DNA from: Actinoplanes flavus
GTDB taxonomy: Bacteria; Actinomycetota; Actinomycetes; Mycobacteriales; Micromonosporaceae
DNA: 64,000 bases
Direction of reading: 5' to 3'
NCBI RefSeq assembly: GCF_017592555.1
Contig: NZ_JAGFNS010000025.1
Location: 84,611 to 148,610, forward strand
In this document: positions 1-8,288 of the stretch, piece after piece
How the letters are laid out: every line of letters starts with the position of its first letter
Numbering within the stretch: position 1 is the first letter of the stretch
The notes under the pieces: generated by a model
The model's database searches: none
What the model was told of the DNA's origin: nothing
The model's input: the letters and a program-made list of their open reading frames with translations, nothing else
Position numbers and translations under genes: made by a program

Positions 1-83
1 TCCGGACCTGGCCCACCCGTTAGAGGGAAATCACGCCGGCGCCACCATCGAGGGGCGGGCTCGAGCCGCCCTAGGATGGCGGC

Positions 84-377
84 GTGTATCTCATGATTTC
101 GACGTACCTGAAGCCGCTCGCCGAGGTGGACGAGGCCCGCGCCGATCACCTGGCCTTCGTCGCCGAGCTGGAGGAGGCCGGCTACTCGGTCACCGCGGGC
201 CGGATCGACCCGCCGACCGGCGGCATCATCCTGCTGGACGTGGACACCGAGGCCGAGGCGCGGGAGCTGATCGCCAAGGACCCGTACGTGCGGCGCGGCC
301 TGGCGTCCTACACCGCCACCGGCTGGCACCCGGCCCGCGGCGCCCTCGCCGGTTACCAGCGGGTGCGCAAGGACTGA
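84..377 (+). CDS. YciI-like small protein
   Basis: This 97-residue protein has the ferredoxin-like size and layout of the YciI/DGPF group: an N-terminal strand with the segment ISTYLKPL, then a helix, then GGIILLDVD and an AKDPYVRRGL segment near the C-terminus. Members are small dimeric alpha/beta-barrel proteins, mostly of unknown reaction. The start used is GTG. An ATG nine bases later would give a 94-residue version, and no strong ribosome site decides between them. The convergent phosphoribosyltransferase gene ends 20 bp downstream. Coding is well supported by G/C third positions; the function is only a family-level guess. Confidence 0.8.
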   Translation: MYLMISTYLKPLAEVDEARADHLAFVAELEEAGYSVTAGRIDPPTGGIILLDVDTEAEARELIAKDPYVRRGLASYTATGWHPARGALAGYQRVRKD

Positions 378-396
378 CGTCCATCGTGGTGGGCGC

Positions 397-939
397 CTAC
401 GGGTCGAGATCCGTTCCGGTCAGGAGACTGCGGATGGTCAGCTCCGCGCTGACCTCGGGCGGGCACTCGGCGACGATCACCGCGGTTCCCACGTAGGCGG
501 CGCCGAGCAGGTTTCGCAGGCCACGGGCCTGGGCGCCGGTGGCCGCCCAGTCGTCGACGACCAGCGCGCGGTCGGAGTCGCCGACCAGGTTCCGGCGGAT
601 GCCGAGGTGCTGTGTCTCGCCGCGGTGGTCGGCCGGGACGTCGGCCCAGATCATCGGCTCGGCGATGGCCCGGCGCGCGCCGGCCCGGTAGGCCTCGACG
701 AATCCCACCCCCAGCGCCCGCGCCACCAGCGGGCCGACCATGAATCCGGTGACCTCCGGTGACACCACGACCGTGGGGCGTTCCGGTTGGAAGAGGTCGG
801 CGAGCGCCGGTCCGAGCCCGCTCAGGATCCGCGGGTCACGCCACCACCCGGAGCGATCGCTGACCATGTAGTCGGTGCCGGGGCCGAGGTCGGTCCAGCG
901 GAACGTGGAGCGCAGGAGATCACGGAGATCATCGGTCAC
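397..939 (-). CDS. Phosphoribosyltransferase-family protein
   Basis: The 180-residue product has a type I phosphoribosyltransferase fold. A hydrophobic strand with PEVTGF (about 61-66) is followed by the PRPP-binding loop ALVVDDWAATGAQ (about 125-137), with the paired acidic residues and small-residue turn typical of adenine or orotate phosphoribosyltransferases. It is near the usual length for APRT-like enzymes. The start is GTG. The substrate cannot be read from the sequence, and a regulatory, non-enzymatic relative is possible. It is transcribed alone, convergent with the YciI-like gene. Confidence 0.8.
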   Translation of the reverse strand: MTDDLRDLLRSTFRWTDLGPGTDYMVSDRSGWWRDPRILSGLGPALADLFQPERPTVVVSPEVTGFMVGPLVARALGVGFVEAYRAGARRAIAEPMIWADVPADHRGETQHLGIRRNLVGDSDRALVVDDWAATGAQARGLRNLLGAAYVGTAVIVAECPPEVSAELTIRSLLTGTDLDP

Positions 940-1062
940 CCGGACATCCTGTCACCGGCTGTCGCCCTTCTTGGACCGACCGAACGACGCCGAACCCGAC
1001 GGTGGGCCAGAACCTGTTCAGCCTACGGGTCAAGTTGATGCCCGACGTGTGGTCGATCGGGC

Positions 1063-2196
1063 ATGCTGTTCCGCGGAACCATGCATACTTTTCTGCCGGG
1101 CCGCCGCCCGCTGAGCCCAGGGAACCGCGCCGGACTCGGCGCGGCCCTCGTGCTGCTCGCCGTCGTGTCCGCCGTGGAACTGGCCGACGGCCCGCAGGAG
1201 GTGCACTACGTCGGTCTGCTGGCCGCGGTTCCGTTCGTGGCCGCGGTCTTCGCCGTCTGGCAGGTGGTGCTCGGCGCCGGGCTGCTGGCCACCGTGGTCG
1301 GCGCGGTGTTCGTGGGCGTGGGCGGCGGGCAGATCGGGATGGTCGGGCTCGTCAATCTGATGGGCATCATGCTGGCGACCGGTGTGGCGGCCGCCGGGGC
1401 CACCATCCGGCAGCGGCAGTCCGAGCAGATCAGCGAGCTGTTGCGGCTCGCCGCGGTGGCCCAGCAGGCGGTGCTGCGGCCGATCGGGCCGCAGGTGGGC
1501 GCCCTGGCGGTGGCCGGCCGGTACATTTCGGCGACCGCGGCGGCGGACATCGGTGGAGACCTCTACGAGGCCCTCAACACGCCGTACGGGGTCCGGATCA
1601 TCATCGGTGACGTGCGCGGCAAGGGCCTGGACGCGGTGCGGCTGGCGAGCATCGTGCTGGGGTCGTACCGGCACGTGGCGTACGAGCGGGCCGATCTGAA
1701 GTTGATCGTGGAGGACCTGGACCGTGCGGTGGCCCGCAGCGTCGGTGACGAGGACTTCGTGACCGCCGCCCTGGTCGAGGAGCGCGGCGGCACGCTGACC
1801 ATCGTCAACTGTGGACATCCCGCGCCGCTGCTGCTGCGCCGGGGTCAGGTCATCCCGTTGGAGCCGCCGGCGCCGGCCCCGCCGCTCGGTTTCATGCCCG
1901 AGGTCAAGCCCCGGGTGGAGCGGCTGGAGCCGGGTGACCGGCTGCTGCTGTTCACCGACGGTCTCGGCGAGGCGCGCCGGGAGGGCGAGTTCTTCCCGAC
2001 CGCCGACCGTGCCTGGCGCCTGCTCGGCCACGGCACGGTCGGCGACGGGCTGGCGTCGCTCGAAACCGCACTGGTGGATTGGGTCTACGGCCGTCTCGAG
2101 GACGACATCGCCCTGGTTCTGCTGGAGTACGCCGGCCCGGACGGCGGCACTGCCGTCTCGGTGCCGAGCTGGGAAGTCGGAGCCGCGGGCAGTTGA
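1063..2196 (+). CDS. Membrane-bound PP2C/SpoIIE-type serine phosphatase
   Basis: About 112 N-terminal residues form three or four hydrophobic membrane segments (roughly 25-40, 50-85, 92-112). After a short coiled linker comes a SpoIIE/PP2C catalytic domain (about 145-360). The metal-binding motifs are visible in order: DIGGDLYEA, GDVRGKGLDA, NCGHPAPLLL, LLLFTDGLGEAR and the terminal DDIALVLL. Such proteins usually dephosphorylate anti-sigma-factor antagonists in actinobacterial stress or development switches. No kinase or antagonist gene is adjacent, so the partner is unknown. An alternative start is the ATG at 1081. Confidence 0.9.
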   Translation: MLFRGTMHTFLPGRRPLSPGNRAGLGAALVLLAVVSAVELADGPQEVHYVGLLAAVPFVAAVFAVWQVVLGAGLLATVVGAVFVGVGGGQIGMVGLVNLMGIMLATGVAAAGATIRQRQSEQISELLRLAAVAQQAVLRPIGPQVGALAVAGRYISATAAADIGGDLYEALNTPYGVRIIIGDVRGKGLDAVRLASIVLGSYRHVAYERADLKLIVEDLDRAVARSVGDEDFVTAALVEERGGTLTIVNCGHPAPLLLRRGQVIPLEPPAPAPPLGFMPEVKPRVERLEPGDRLLLFTDGLGEARREGEFFPTADRAWRLLGHGTVGDGLASLETALVDWVYGRLEDDIALVLLEYAGPDGGTAVSVPSWEVGAAGS

Positions 2197-2197
2197 C

Positions 2198-2353
2198 TCA
2201 GGCCGCGTCTTCCTCGGGTTCGGCCGGTGCGGCCGGTGAGGTCGGGGCCGGAGCGGGCGGGAGCTGGTCGGGCTGACGATGCCGGCCGATGTAGTTGCGC
2301 GGTTGGTTCGCTTGGCGCGGCTCCGGAATCAGGCTCTTGATCGTGGCGAACAT
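2198..2353 (-). CDS. Small hypothetical protein, Pro/Ala-rich tail
   Basis: This 51-residue protein begins MFATIKSLIPEP. The start was chosen because a GGGGGA ribosome site lies about 5 bases upstream of ATG 2353; an upstream in-frame start at 2437 would add 28 residues with no such site. The C-terminal half is Pro/Ala/Glu-rich. It ends one base after the stop of the convergent phosphatase gene. No family is recognised. The good ribosome site supports a real gene, but short length keeps confidence moderate. Confidence 0.5.
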   Translation of the reverse strand: MFATIKSLIPEPRQANQPRNYIGRHRQPDQLPPAPAPTSPAAPAEPEEDAA

Positions 2354-2561
2354 GGCGTCCCCCTGTTCGTGGCTGTCTATCCGGTGAAACGAACCATCCG
2401 GGTCCTCGATACGTGATCCGAGCGTCGAAGTAGGCAAATGGCCGAACGGCTGTCCTGTTATCCACCCGATCGGAGACGTTTGCCCCGCGAACCGACGGAC
2501 AACGGCCTCTTACCGGTCGGCACATCCCATGAACGCTCCCGGGTTGTCGCAAGCTACCGAT

Positions 2562-2592
2562 CAGTAATACAGTGTGGTTACTGACGGGTAAC
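2562..2592. promoter_or_regulatory. Probable fadE5 promoter with TetR-type operator
   Basis: Two overlapping inverted repeats precede the acyl-CoA dehydrogenase gene: CAGTAA-N10-TTACTG (2562-2583) and GTTAC-TGACGG-GTAAC (2577-2592). A plausible promoter is TTGTCG (2544-2549), 18-bp spacer, TACAGT (2568-2573), so a bound repressor would cover the -10 element. TetR-family regulators of fatty-acid degradation commonly use TTAC...GTAA palindromes; assignment to that family here is inference. Confidence 0.45.
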
Positions 2593-2620
2593 TCGCGTCC
2601 GGAGAGCGGGGCCAAGCACC

Positions 2621-4477
2621 ATGACGCACTACAAGAGCAACCTTCGTGACCTCCAGTTCAACCTGTTCGAGGTCTTCGGAGCGGAGAAGTCGCTCGGCCA
2701 GGCGCCGTTCGACGAGTTCGACCTGGAGAGCGCTCGCGACGTGCTCGCCGAGGTCGACCGGCTGGCCCGGGAGGATCTCGCCGCCAGCTACACCGACGCG
2801 GACCGCAACCCACCGGTCTTCGACCCGGCGACGAACACCGCGCCGCTGCCCGAGTCGTTCAAGAAGTCCTTCGAGACCTTCATGGCGTCCGAGTTCTGGC
2901 GGCTCGACCTGCCGTCCGGCCTGGGTGGCACCCCGGCGCCGCGGAGCCTCGTCTGGGCCGTCGCCGAGCAGATCCTGGGCGCCAACGCCCCGATCTGGAT
3001 GTACTCGTCGGGTCCCTCCTTCGCCAACGTCATCTGGCACGAGGGCACCGAGGAGCAGCGGCAGTGGGCCAAGCTCTTCGTCGAGAAGCAGTGGGGCTCG
3101 ACCATGGTCCTCACCGAGCCGGACGCCGGCTCGGACGTCGGCGCCGGCCGTGCCCGCGCCATCCCGCAGCCGGACGGCTCGTGGCACATCGAGGGCGTCA
3201 AGCGCTTCATCACCTCGGGTGAGCACGACCTGACCGACAACATCATCCACTACGTCCTGGCCCGCCCGGTGGGCGTCGAGGGCGTCGGTGGACCCGGCAC
3301 CAAGGGCCTCTCGCTCTTCATCGTGCCGAAGTACCACTTCGACCCGGCCACCGGTGAGCTCGGTGAGCGCAACGGCGTCTACGCCACCAACGTCGAGCAC
3401 AAGATGGGCCTCAAGGTCTCCAACACGTGCGAGATGACCTTCGGTGAGCACGGCACCCCGGCCAAGGGCTGGCTGCTCGGCGAGGTGCACCAGGGCATCC
3501 GGCAGATGTTCCTGATCATCGAGAACGCCCGGATGATGGTCGGCACCAAGGCGATCGCCACCCTGTCGACGGGTTACCTGAACGCTCTCGAGTACGCGAA
3601 GAACCGCGTCCAGGGTGCCGATCTGCTGCAGAGCGGTGACAAGGACGCCCCGCGGGTCACCATCACCCAGCACCCGGACGTACGCCGGTCGCTGATGACC
3701 CAGAAGGCCTACGCCGAGGCGCTGCGCGCCCTGGTCATCTACACGGCGACCTGGCAGGACAAGGTCGCCATCGCGGAGGCCGCCGGCGACGAGAAGGCCG
3801 CCAAGCAGGCCGCCAAGATCAACGACTTCCTGCTTCCGCTGGTCAAGGGCGTGGGCTCGGAGCGGGCGTACGAGCTGCTCGGCGCCGAGTCGCTGCAGAC
3901 CTTCGGTGGTTCCGGCTTCCTCCAGGACTACCCGCTGGAGCAGTACGTCCGGGACGCGAAGATCGACACCCTGTACGAGGGCACGACCGCGATCCAGAGC
4001 CTCGACCTGATCTTCCGCAAGATCGTCAAGGACAACGGTCAGGCGCTCGGCGCGGTGGCCGCCGAGATCCAGGGCTTCGTCGAGAGCGAGGCCGGCAACG
4101 GTCAGCTCAAGGACGAGCGGCTCGGCCTCGGCAAGGCGCTCGCCGAGATGCAGAACATCCTCGGCATCACGCTGGGCTGGCTGCAGGCCGTCGGCAACGG
4201 CGAGGCCCGCGAGCTCTACAAGATCGGCCTGAGCTCCCGCCGGATCCTGCTCGCCCTCGGCGACGTGGTCCTCGCGTGGCTGCTGCTGCGCCAGGCCGAG
4301 GTGGCCCTGATCGCCCTGAACGGCGAGGTCTCCGAGGCGGACAAGAAGTTCTACACCGGCAAGGTGGCCGCGGCCCGGTTCTTCGTACGGGAGATCCTGC
4401 CGCGGATCGGCGCCGACCGCCGGATCATCGAGAACACCACCCTCGACCTGATGGACCTGGACGAGGACGCGTTCTGA
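2621..4477 (+). CDS. fadE5: Acyl-CoA dehydrogenase, FadE5 type
   Basis: The 618-residue flavoenzyme carries out the first, FAD-dependent step of fatty-acid beta-oxidation. It starts MTHYKSNLRDLQFNLFEV, closely resembling the N-terminus of mycobacterial FadE5, and has the long-form layout: N-terminal extension, helical domain, middle beta domain (MVLTEPDAGSDVG), C-terminal helical domain with the catalytic-base region YEGTTAIQSLDLIFRK, then an extra C-terminal helical domain absent from short-chain enzymes. The length matches FadE5-like proteins (about 610). It is a single-gene unit with its own promoter/operator and a strong terminator. The exact chain-length range is not determined. Confidence 0.93.
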   Translation: MTHYKSNLRDLQFNLFEVFGAEKSLGQAPFDEFDLESARDVLAEVDRLAREDLAASYTDADRNPPVFDPATNTAPLPESFKKSFETFMASEFWRLDLPSGLGGTPAPRSLVWAVAEQILGANAPIWMYSSGPSFANVIWHEGTEEQRQWAKLFVEKQWGSTMVLTEPDAGSDVGAGRARAIPQPDGSWHIEGVKRFITSGEHDLTDNIIHYVLARPVGVEGVGGPGTKGLSLFIVPKYHFDPATGELGERNGVYATNVEHKMGLKVSNTCEMTFGEHGTPAKGWLLGEVHQGIRQMFLIIENARMMVGTKAIATLSTGYLNALEYAKNRVQGADLLQSGDKDAPRVTITQHPDVRRSLMTQKAYAEALRALVIYTATWQDKVAIAEAAGDEKAAKQAAKINDFLLPLVKGVGSERAYELLGAESLQTFGGSGFLQDYPLEQYVRDAKIDTLYEGTTAIQSLDLIFRKIVKDNGQALGAVAAEIQGFVESEAGNGQLKDERLGLGKALAEMQNILGITLGWLQAVGNGEARELYKIGLSSRRILLALGDVVLAWLLLRQAEVALIALNGEVSEADKKFYTGKVAAARFFVREILPRIGADRRIIENTTLDLMDLDEDAF

Positions 4478-4506
4478 TCAAGCTTTTCCCACTCTCCTGA
4501 AAAAGA

Positions 4507-4549
4507 CGAGGGCCCGGCGGACAACGACGTCCACCGGGCCCTCGTTTTT
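4507..4549 (+). terminator. Rho-independent terminator of fadE5
   Basis: An 11-bp perfect stem (4507-4517 with 4534-4544, cgagggcccgg / ccgggccctcg) is followed at once by five T residues. It starts 30 bp after the fadE5 stop codon. Confidence 0.9.
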
Positions 4550-4643
4550 CGGTCGGGCGCTACGCAACCGTATCGACGTCCGCTACGATGATCATCAATT
4601 TCCTGCGTGGATCGTCGAACGCAATGATCATCGGTGCGCCCGG

Positions 4644-5141
4644 GTGCGAGGCACCTTCACCAGCACGTTGCAGGGTGTCCAGGACGTGATCGGTGTCGCC
4701 AGGGCTGAGCTGTGGGCGAACGGAAGGTATGTCGGAAGCGACAACGTCGCGCCGTACTCGATGGCGGTGAATTCCGGTGCCGCCAACGGTTCCGTCGTCC
4801 TCACCTGGCGGCTCACCGACCGGTTCGGCAACACTCGGACCTATACGCGGACGGTCGTCGCGGACAACGCGGGACCGGCGGTGTCGATCAGCAAGGCGCC
4901 GAGGAACAAGGCGAAGATCAAGGGCACGACCAAGGTGTACGTGAAAGCGTCCGACGCCAGTGGGATCGCGCGCGTCGAGCTGATCGTGAACGGGAAGGTC
5001 GTGGCCCGGGACTACACCGCGGGCTACCTGCTCGGCTTCAACGCGAGCAAGCAGAGGAAGACGATGAAGGTGCAGGTCCGGGCGTACGACAAGCTCGGCA
5101 ACGTGAAGTACACGAGCACCCGGACCTGGTACCGGAAGTAG
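4644..5141 (+). CDS. Ig-like repeat protein, probably a truncated remnant
   Basis: The 165 residues form about one and a half to two bacterial Ig-like repeats, with the recurring pattern GVARAELWANGRYVGSD and GIARVELIVNGKVVARD, each followed by a hydrophobic beta segment. These repeats normally sit at the C-terminus of large secreted proteases or hydrolases. Here there is no signal peptide, no ribosome site at the GTG start, and the frame stays open upstream into the fadE5 terminator. This looks like the surviving tail of a lost secreted protein rather than a complete gene. It may not be expressed. Confidence 0.45.
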   Translation: MRGTFTSTLQGVQDVIGVARAELWANGRYVGSDNVAPYSMAVNSGAANGSVVLTWRLTDRFGNTRTYTRTVVADNAGPAVSISKAPRNKAKIKGTTKVYVKASDASGIARVELIVNGKVVARDYTAGYLLGFNASKQRKTMKVQVRAYDKLGNVKYTSTRTWYRK

Positions 5142-5145
5142 AGGT

Positions 5146-5664
5146 TCAGCCGCGGGCGGTGTGCGAGCGGGTCAGGCGCATCGCCCCCGGTTCGGTCCGG
5201 GACCACGGCTGCTCGCCGGTGTGTACGGCGAGGCCGGACGTGCGCATCTCGACGACGGTGCCGGTGTACTGTTCGTCCGGCAGCAACACAGCGGACACTT
5301 CGGACATAGTCGGATTGTGGCCGACGACGAGGACCGTACGAATGGTGTCTGAAACGGCCCGGAGCAGGTCGAAGACCTCGCCGCCGCGACCCAGATAGAG
5401 CGACTCCTCGTAATGCACCTCGGGCGCCGACCGGGGGTTGGCGCCGCTGCTCAGCGCGATGGCCGCGTTCTGCCAGGTCTGCCGGGTGCGCTTGGCCGGG
5501 GAGCAGATGACCAGGTCGGGGTGCAGTCGCTCGTCGGCCAGCCAGGCGCCGGCCGCCTCCGCGTCGGCCACTCCACGGGGCGCCAGGGCGCGGTCGTAAT
5601 CGTCGAAGTCGCCGGGGGTCTCGGCTTTGGAGTGGCGCAGCAGGATGAGCGTCCGCGTGGTCAT
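5146..5664 (-). CDS. SixA-type histidine phosphatase
   Basis: The 172-residue protein belongs to the histidine phosphatase (phosphoglycerate-mutase-like) superfamily, SixA branch. The catalytic signature LLRHSKAE stands at residues 8-15, and the second histidine lies in VVGHNPTMSEV, about 115 residues in. SixA enzymes remove phosphate from phosphohistidine on signalling proteins; the substrate here is unknown. It ends four bases after the Ig-like remnant on the opposite strand. Its start codon is followed upstream by a divergent small membrane-protein gene. Confidence 0.88.
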   Translation of the reverse strand: MTTRTLILLRHSKAETPGDFDDYDRALAPRGVADAEAAGAWLADERLHPDLVICSPAKRTRQTWQNAAIALSSGANPRSAPEVHYEESLYLGRGGEVFDLLRAVSDTIRTVLVVGHNPTMSEVSAVLLPDEQYTGTVVEMRTSGLAVHTGEQPWSRTEPGAMRLTRSHTARG

Positions 5665-5778
5665 CGGTACAGCTTGCCTGATTGGAATGTCACGCGTGCG
5701 GGTAAACGCTCGATCGACGCATTCACCACGGTCGAGCGGCGTCGCCCGGCCGGGCGGACACCAATCGAGGAGGGTCCG

Positions 5779-6054
5779 ATGGGCATCGGCGCAAGCATTT
5801 TCCTGCTGGCTCTGGGGGCGATCCTGGCGTTCGCCGTGGAGGCGGACATCAGCGGTCTCGACATCGGCGTGATCGGCTGGATCCTGATGCTGGCCGGGTT
5901 GGCCGGCCTGGTCATCACGCTGGCGTTCTGGGGCAACCGCCGCCGGACCGTGGTGACCCGTACGCAGGCGCCGGTCGCCGGAGCGCCGTACACCGAATAC
6001 CGCGAGGTCCGCCGGGACGACGTCCCGCCGCCGCCTCCCCCGGCGTACTCCTGA
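5779..6054 (+). CDS. DUF6458-like small membrane protein
   Basis: The 91-residue protein has two predicted membrane helices (about residues 3-19 and 28-54) separated by ADISGLDIGVIGWI, then a hydrophilic tail with YREVRRDDV and a final proline run. This matches the small actinobacterial DUF6458 family, of unknown function. The start was placed at ATG 5779, which has a strong GAGGAGGG ribosome site; longer upstream readings in this frame lack one. It is followed directly by a bidirectional hairpin terminator. Confidence 0.85.
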   Translation: MGIGASIFLLALGAILAFAVEADISGLDIGVIGWILMLAGLAGLVITLAFWGNRRRTVVTRTQAPVAGAPYTEYREVRRDDVPPPPPPAYS

Positions 6055-6060
6055 GAGACG

Positions 6061-6090
6061 CGAAGGCCCAGGCCGATGCCTGGGCCTTCG
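6061..6090. terminator. Bidirectional hairpin terminator
   Basis: A 13-bp perfect stem (6061-6073 with 6078-6090) has a four-base loop, between the convergent DUF6458-like and hemolysin III genes. It abuts the stop codon of the latter. There is no T-run, as is usual for actinobacterial terminators. Confidence 0.75.
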
Positions 6091-6768
6091 CTACGAGTAC
6101 AGAGCGAAGTAGACCGCGATGTGGTGGCAGATGGCGGCCACCAGCGTGCAGGCGTGGAAGAACTCGTGGTGCCCGAAGACGGTGGGCCAGGGGTTGGGCC
6201 GGCGCAACGCGTAGAAGACGGCGCCGACCGTGTAGATCGCGCCGCCCACGATGAGCAGGACCAGGCAGGTCACCCCGCCGACGTGCAGCACCTCCGGGAT
6301 GATCGCGACGGCCACCCAGCCGAGTGCCACGTAGAGCGGGGCGCCCGCCCAGCGGGGCAGATGCGGCCAGATCATCTTCAGCGCGACACCGCCGACGGCG
6401 CCGCCCCAGACCAGGCTGAGCAGGACGACCTGCTGCGTGCCCTCCAGGAGCAGGACGCAGAACGGCGTGTAGCTGCCGGCGATGAAGATGAAGATCATCG
6501 AATGGTCGGCGCGCCGCATGATCTGGTAGCCGCGCTCGCTCCAGACCCGGCGGTGGTAGAGCGCGCTGGTCCCGAAGAGCCCGCACACGGTGATGCTGTA
6601 GAGCAGGCAACTCACGAACGGGGCGATGCCGGGGCGGCTCAGCGCGATCGAACTGAGCACGATGCCGCAGACCGCGGCGACGAAGAACGCGTACTGATGC
6701 AACCGGCCGCGTAGTCGCGGCTTGCCGAGGTCGGTCGGCGACATCCGGAACGGGGCTGAGGTCGTCAC
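6091..6768 (-). CDS. Hemolysin III / PAQR family membrane protein
   Basis: The product has seven hydrophobic segments and the PAQR/HlyIII hallmarks: SALYHRRVWSERGYQIMRRADHSMIFIFIAGSY split over helices two and three, and a C-terminal FGHHEFFHACTLVAAICHH. These supply the Ser, Asp and His residues that bind a metal in this family. In bacteria its role is uncertain (membrane-stress or lipid hydrolase-like). The start is ambiguous. GTG 6768 lies next to a GGGGG stretch, ATG 6744 gives a shorter form, and a much longer upstream reading would run into the divergent pxpB gene and was rejected. Confidence 0.88.
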   Translation of the reverse strand: MTTSAPFRMSPTDLGKPRLRGRLHQYAFFVAAVCGIVLSSIALSRPGIAPFVSCLLYSITVCGLFGTSALYHRRVWSERGYQIMRRADHSMIFIFIAGSYTPFCVLLLEGTQQVVLLSLVWGGAVGGVALKMIWPHLPRWAGAPLYVALGWVAVAIIPEVLHVGGVTCLVLLIVGGAIYTVGAVFYALRRPNPWPTVFGHHEFFHACTLVAAICHHIAVYFALYS

Positions 6769-6774
6769 GCCCCC

Positions 6775-6808
6775 TAGGTTACGGCACCGTAGGTTACTAA
6801 TGGGTAGT
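6775..6808. promoter_or_regulatory. Repeat-rich divergent control region, hlyIII/pxpB
   Basis: The region contains TAGGTTAC twice (6775-6782 and 6790-6797), a TACGG-CA-CCGTA inverted repeat (6780-6791), and TTACTAATGGGTAGT (6794-6808). The last matches the fadE5 operator half (2578-2592) at 11 of 15 positions, with only transitions. It lies between divergent genes, so it could control either. No protein-binding evidence is available. Confidence 0.35.
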
Positions 6809-6846
6809 GATGCCGGATACGGTTGACGCTGCCGGATGATTTCCCC

Positions 6847-7452
6847 ATGAAGATACGACGGGTGGGGACCGCCGGCCTGCTGATCGAGTGCGCGGACGCG
6901 CAACGGGTCGAGGATTGGCGGGCTGAGCTGTGGCGACGTCGTTCAGCCGGTGAGCTGCGGGTGGTGGAGATCGTGCCCGGCGCCCGTACCGTGCTGCTCG
7001 ACGGCGTGGCTCCCGGCACCGCGGAGGCCCTACCCGGATGGGAGCCGGCGCCCGGCGGAATTCAGTCCGAAGGGCCCCTCGTGGAGATCCACACGGTCTT
7101 CGACGGCGAGGACCTGGCATCGGTCGCCGACCTGTGGGGCGTCACCGTGGACACGGCCGTGCGGCGCCTGGTCGAGACGCCGCTGACCGTCGCGTTCTCC
7201 GGCTTCGCGCCCGGATTCGCCTATCTGCGCGGGCTCGCCGACGAGTGGGCGGTTCCCCGGCTCGCCGCTCCGCGGCCTCGCGTGCCGGCCGGATCGGTCG
7301 CCCTCGCGGGTGGCTACGCGGGCATCTATCCCACGGCCTCGCCGGGCGGGTGGCGGCTGGTCGGCCGGACGGATCAAAACCTCTTCGACGTACGACGTGA
7401 GCACCCGGCCCTGCTCACCCCCGGCACCCGGGTACGACTGGTGGCGATGTGA
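6847..7452 (+). CDS. pxpB: 5-oxoprolinase subunit PxpB
   Basis: The 201-residue subunit belongs to the PxpABC complex, which hydrolyses 5-oxoproline to glutamate at the cost of ATP. It shows the family signature FSGFAPGFAYLRGL and the downstream segment AAPRPRVPAGSVALAGGYAGIYP, followed by TPGTRVRLV at the end. The start MKIRRVG was chosen by family alignment; an upstream TTG reading was not used. Its stop overlaps the pxpC start by 4 bp, so the three genes form a translationally coupled operon in the order B-C-A. Confidence 0.95.
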   Translation: MKIRRVGTAGLLIECADAQRVEDWRAELWRRRSAGELRVVEIVPGARTVLLDGVAPGTAEALPGWEPAPGGIQSEGPLVEIHTVFDGEDLASVADLWGVTVDTAVRRLVETPLTVAFSGFAPGFAYLRGLADEWAVPRLAAPRPRVPAGSVALAGGYAGIYPTASPGGWRLVGRTDQNLFDVRREHPALLTPGTRVRLVAM

Positions 7453-8288
7453 TCACCGTGCTGCGGGCCGGTCCGCTGACCACCGTGCAGGACCTGGGCC
7501 GGCCGGGGTGGGCGCATCTGGGCGTACCGCGTTCGGGCGCCCTCGACGCCCCCGCGCTGCGTCTCGCCAACCGTTTCGTCGGCAACCCCGACGACGCCGC
7601 CGGGCTGGAGACCACGATGCTCGGCTGCACCCTGCGTTTCGAGCGGCCCACGCTGGTCGCTGTCACCGGTGCGGTCGCCGACATCGACGTCGACTTCCGG
7701 CCGGTCGAGCGGCTCCGCGGCTGCCAGCTCTTCGCAGTGCCGGCCGGTGGGGTGGTCGACGTGAAGCGGGCCACCCGGGGGGTGCGTTCCTACCTCGCGG
7801 TGGCCGGTGGGATCGCGGTCGAACCGGTGCTGGGCAGCCGCTCGACGGACACGCTCTCCGGACTGGGCCCGCCCCGCCTGGCCGACGGCGACACGCTGCC
7901 GATCGGCGTCCCCACGGCGGCGCCCACGCTGGTCGGGGAACCGGCACGGCCGTACGGGGAACTGGTTCTCGGGATCCGCCTCGGGCCGCGCGACGACTGG
8001 TTCGACACGGCAGGGCTGTTCGGGTCCCCGTACCGGATCAGCCCGTTGAGCAACCGGGTCGGAAGCCGGCTGGCCGGCACCGCCGTGACCCGCACCCGGG
8101 CCGGCGAATTGCCCTCCGAGGGTGTGGTGCTCGGCGCCGTGCAGGTCCCGGCGGACGGGCAGCCGATCATCTTCCTGGCCGACCATCCCACCACCGGCGG
8201 ATATCCGGTGGTCGGGGTGATCGACGACGTCGCGCCGCTGGCCCAGGCGCAACCGGGGACTACCGTGAGGTTCCGTGAGCTGGATTGA
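7449..8288 (+). CDS. pxpC: 5-oxoprolinase subunit PxpC
   Basis: The 279-residue second subunit of the 5-oxoprolinase complex is homologous to the carboxyltransferase-like half of urea amidolyase. It opens with the diagnostic TVQDLGRPGWAHLGVPRSG and has the conserved LANRFVGN and FLADHPTTGGYPVVG segments. The GTG start overlaps the pxpB stop, and its own stop lies inside the first codons of pxpA. With PxpB it forms the part of the enzyme that phosphorylates oxoproline. Confidence 0.95.
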   Translation: MITVLRAGPLTTVQDLGRPGWAHLGVPRSGALDAPALRLANRFVGNPDDAAGLETTMLGCTLRFERPTLVAVTGAVADIDVDFRPVERLRGCQLFAVPAGGVVDVKRATRGVRSYLAVAGGIAVEPVLGSRSTDTLSGLGPPRLADGDTLPIGVPTAAPTLVGEPARPYGELVLGIRLGPRDDWFDTAGLFGSPYRISPLSNRVGSRLAGTAVTRTRAGELPSEGVVLGAVQVPADGQPIIFLADHPTTGGYPVVGVIDDVAPLAQAQPGTTVRFRELD

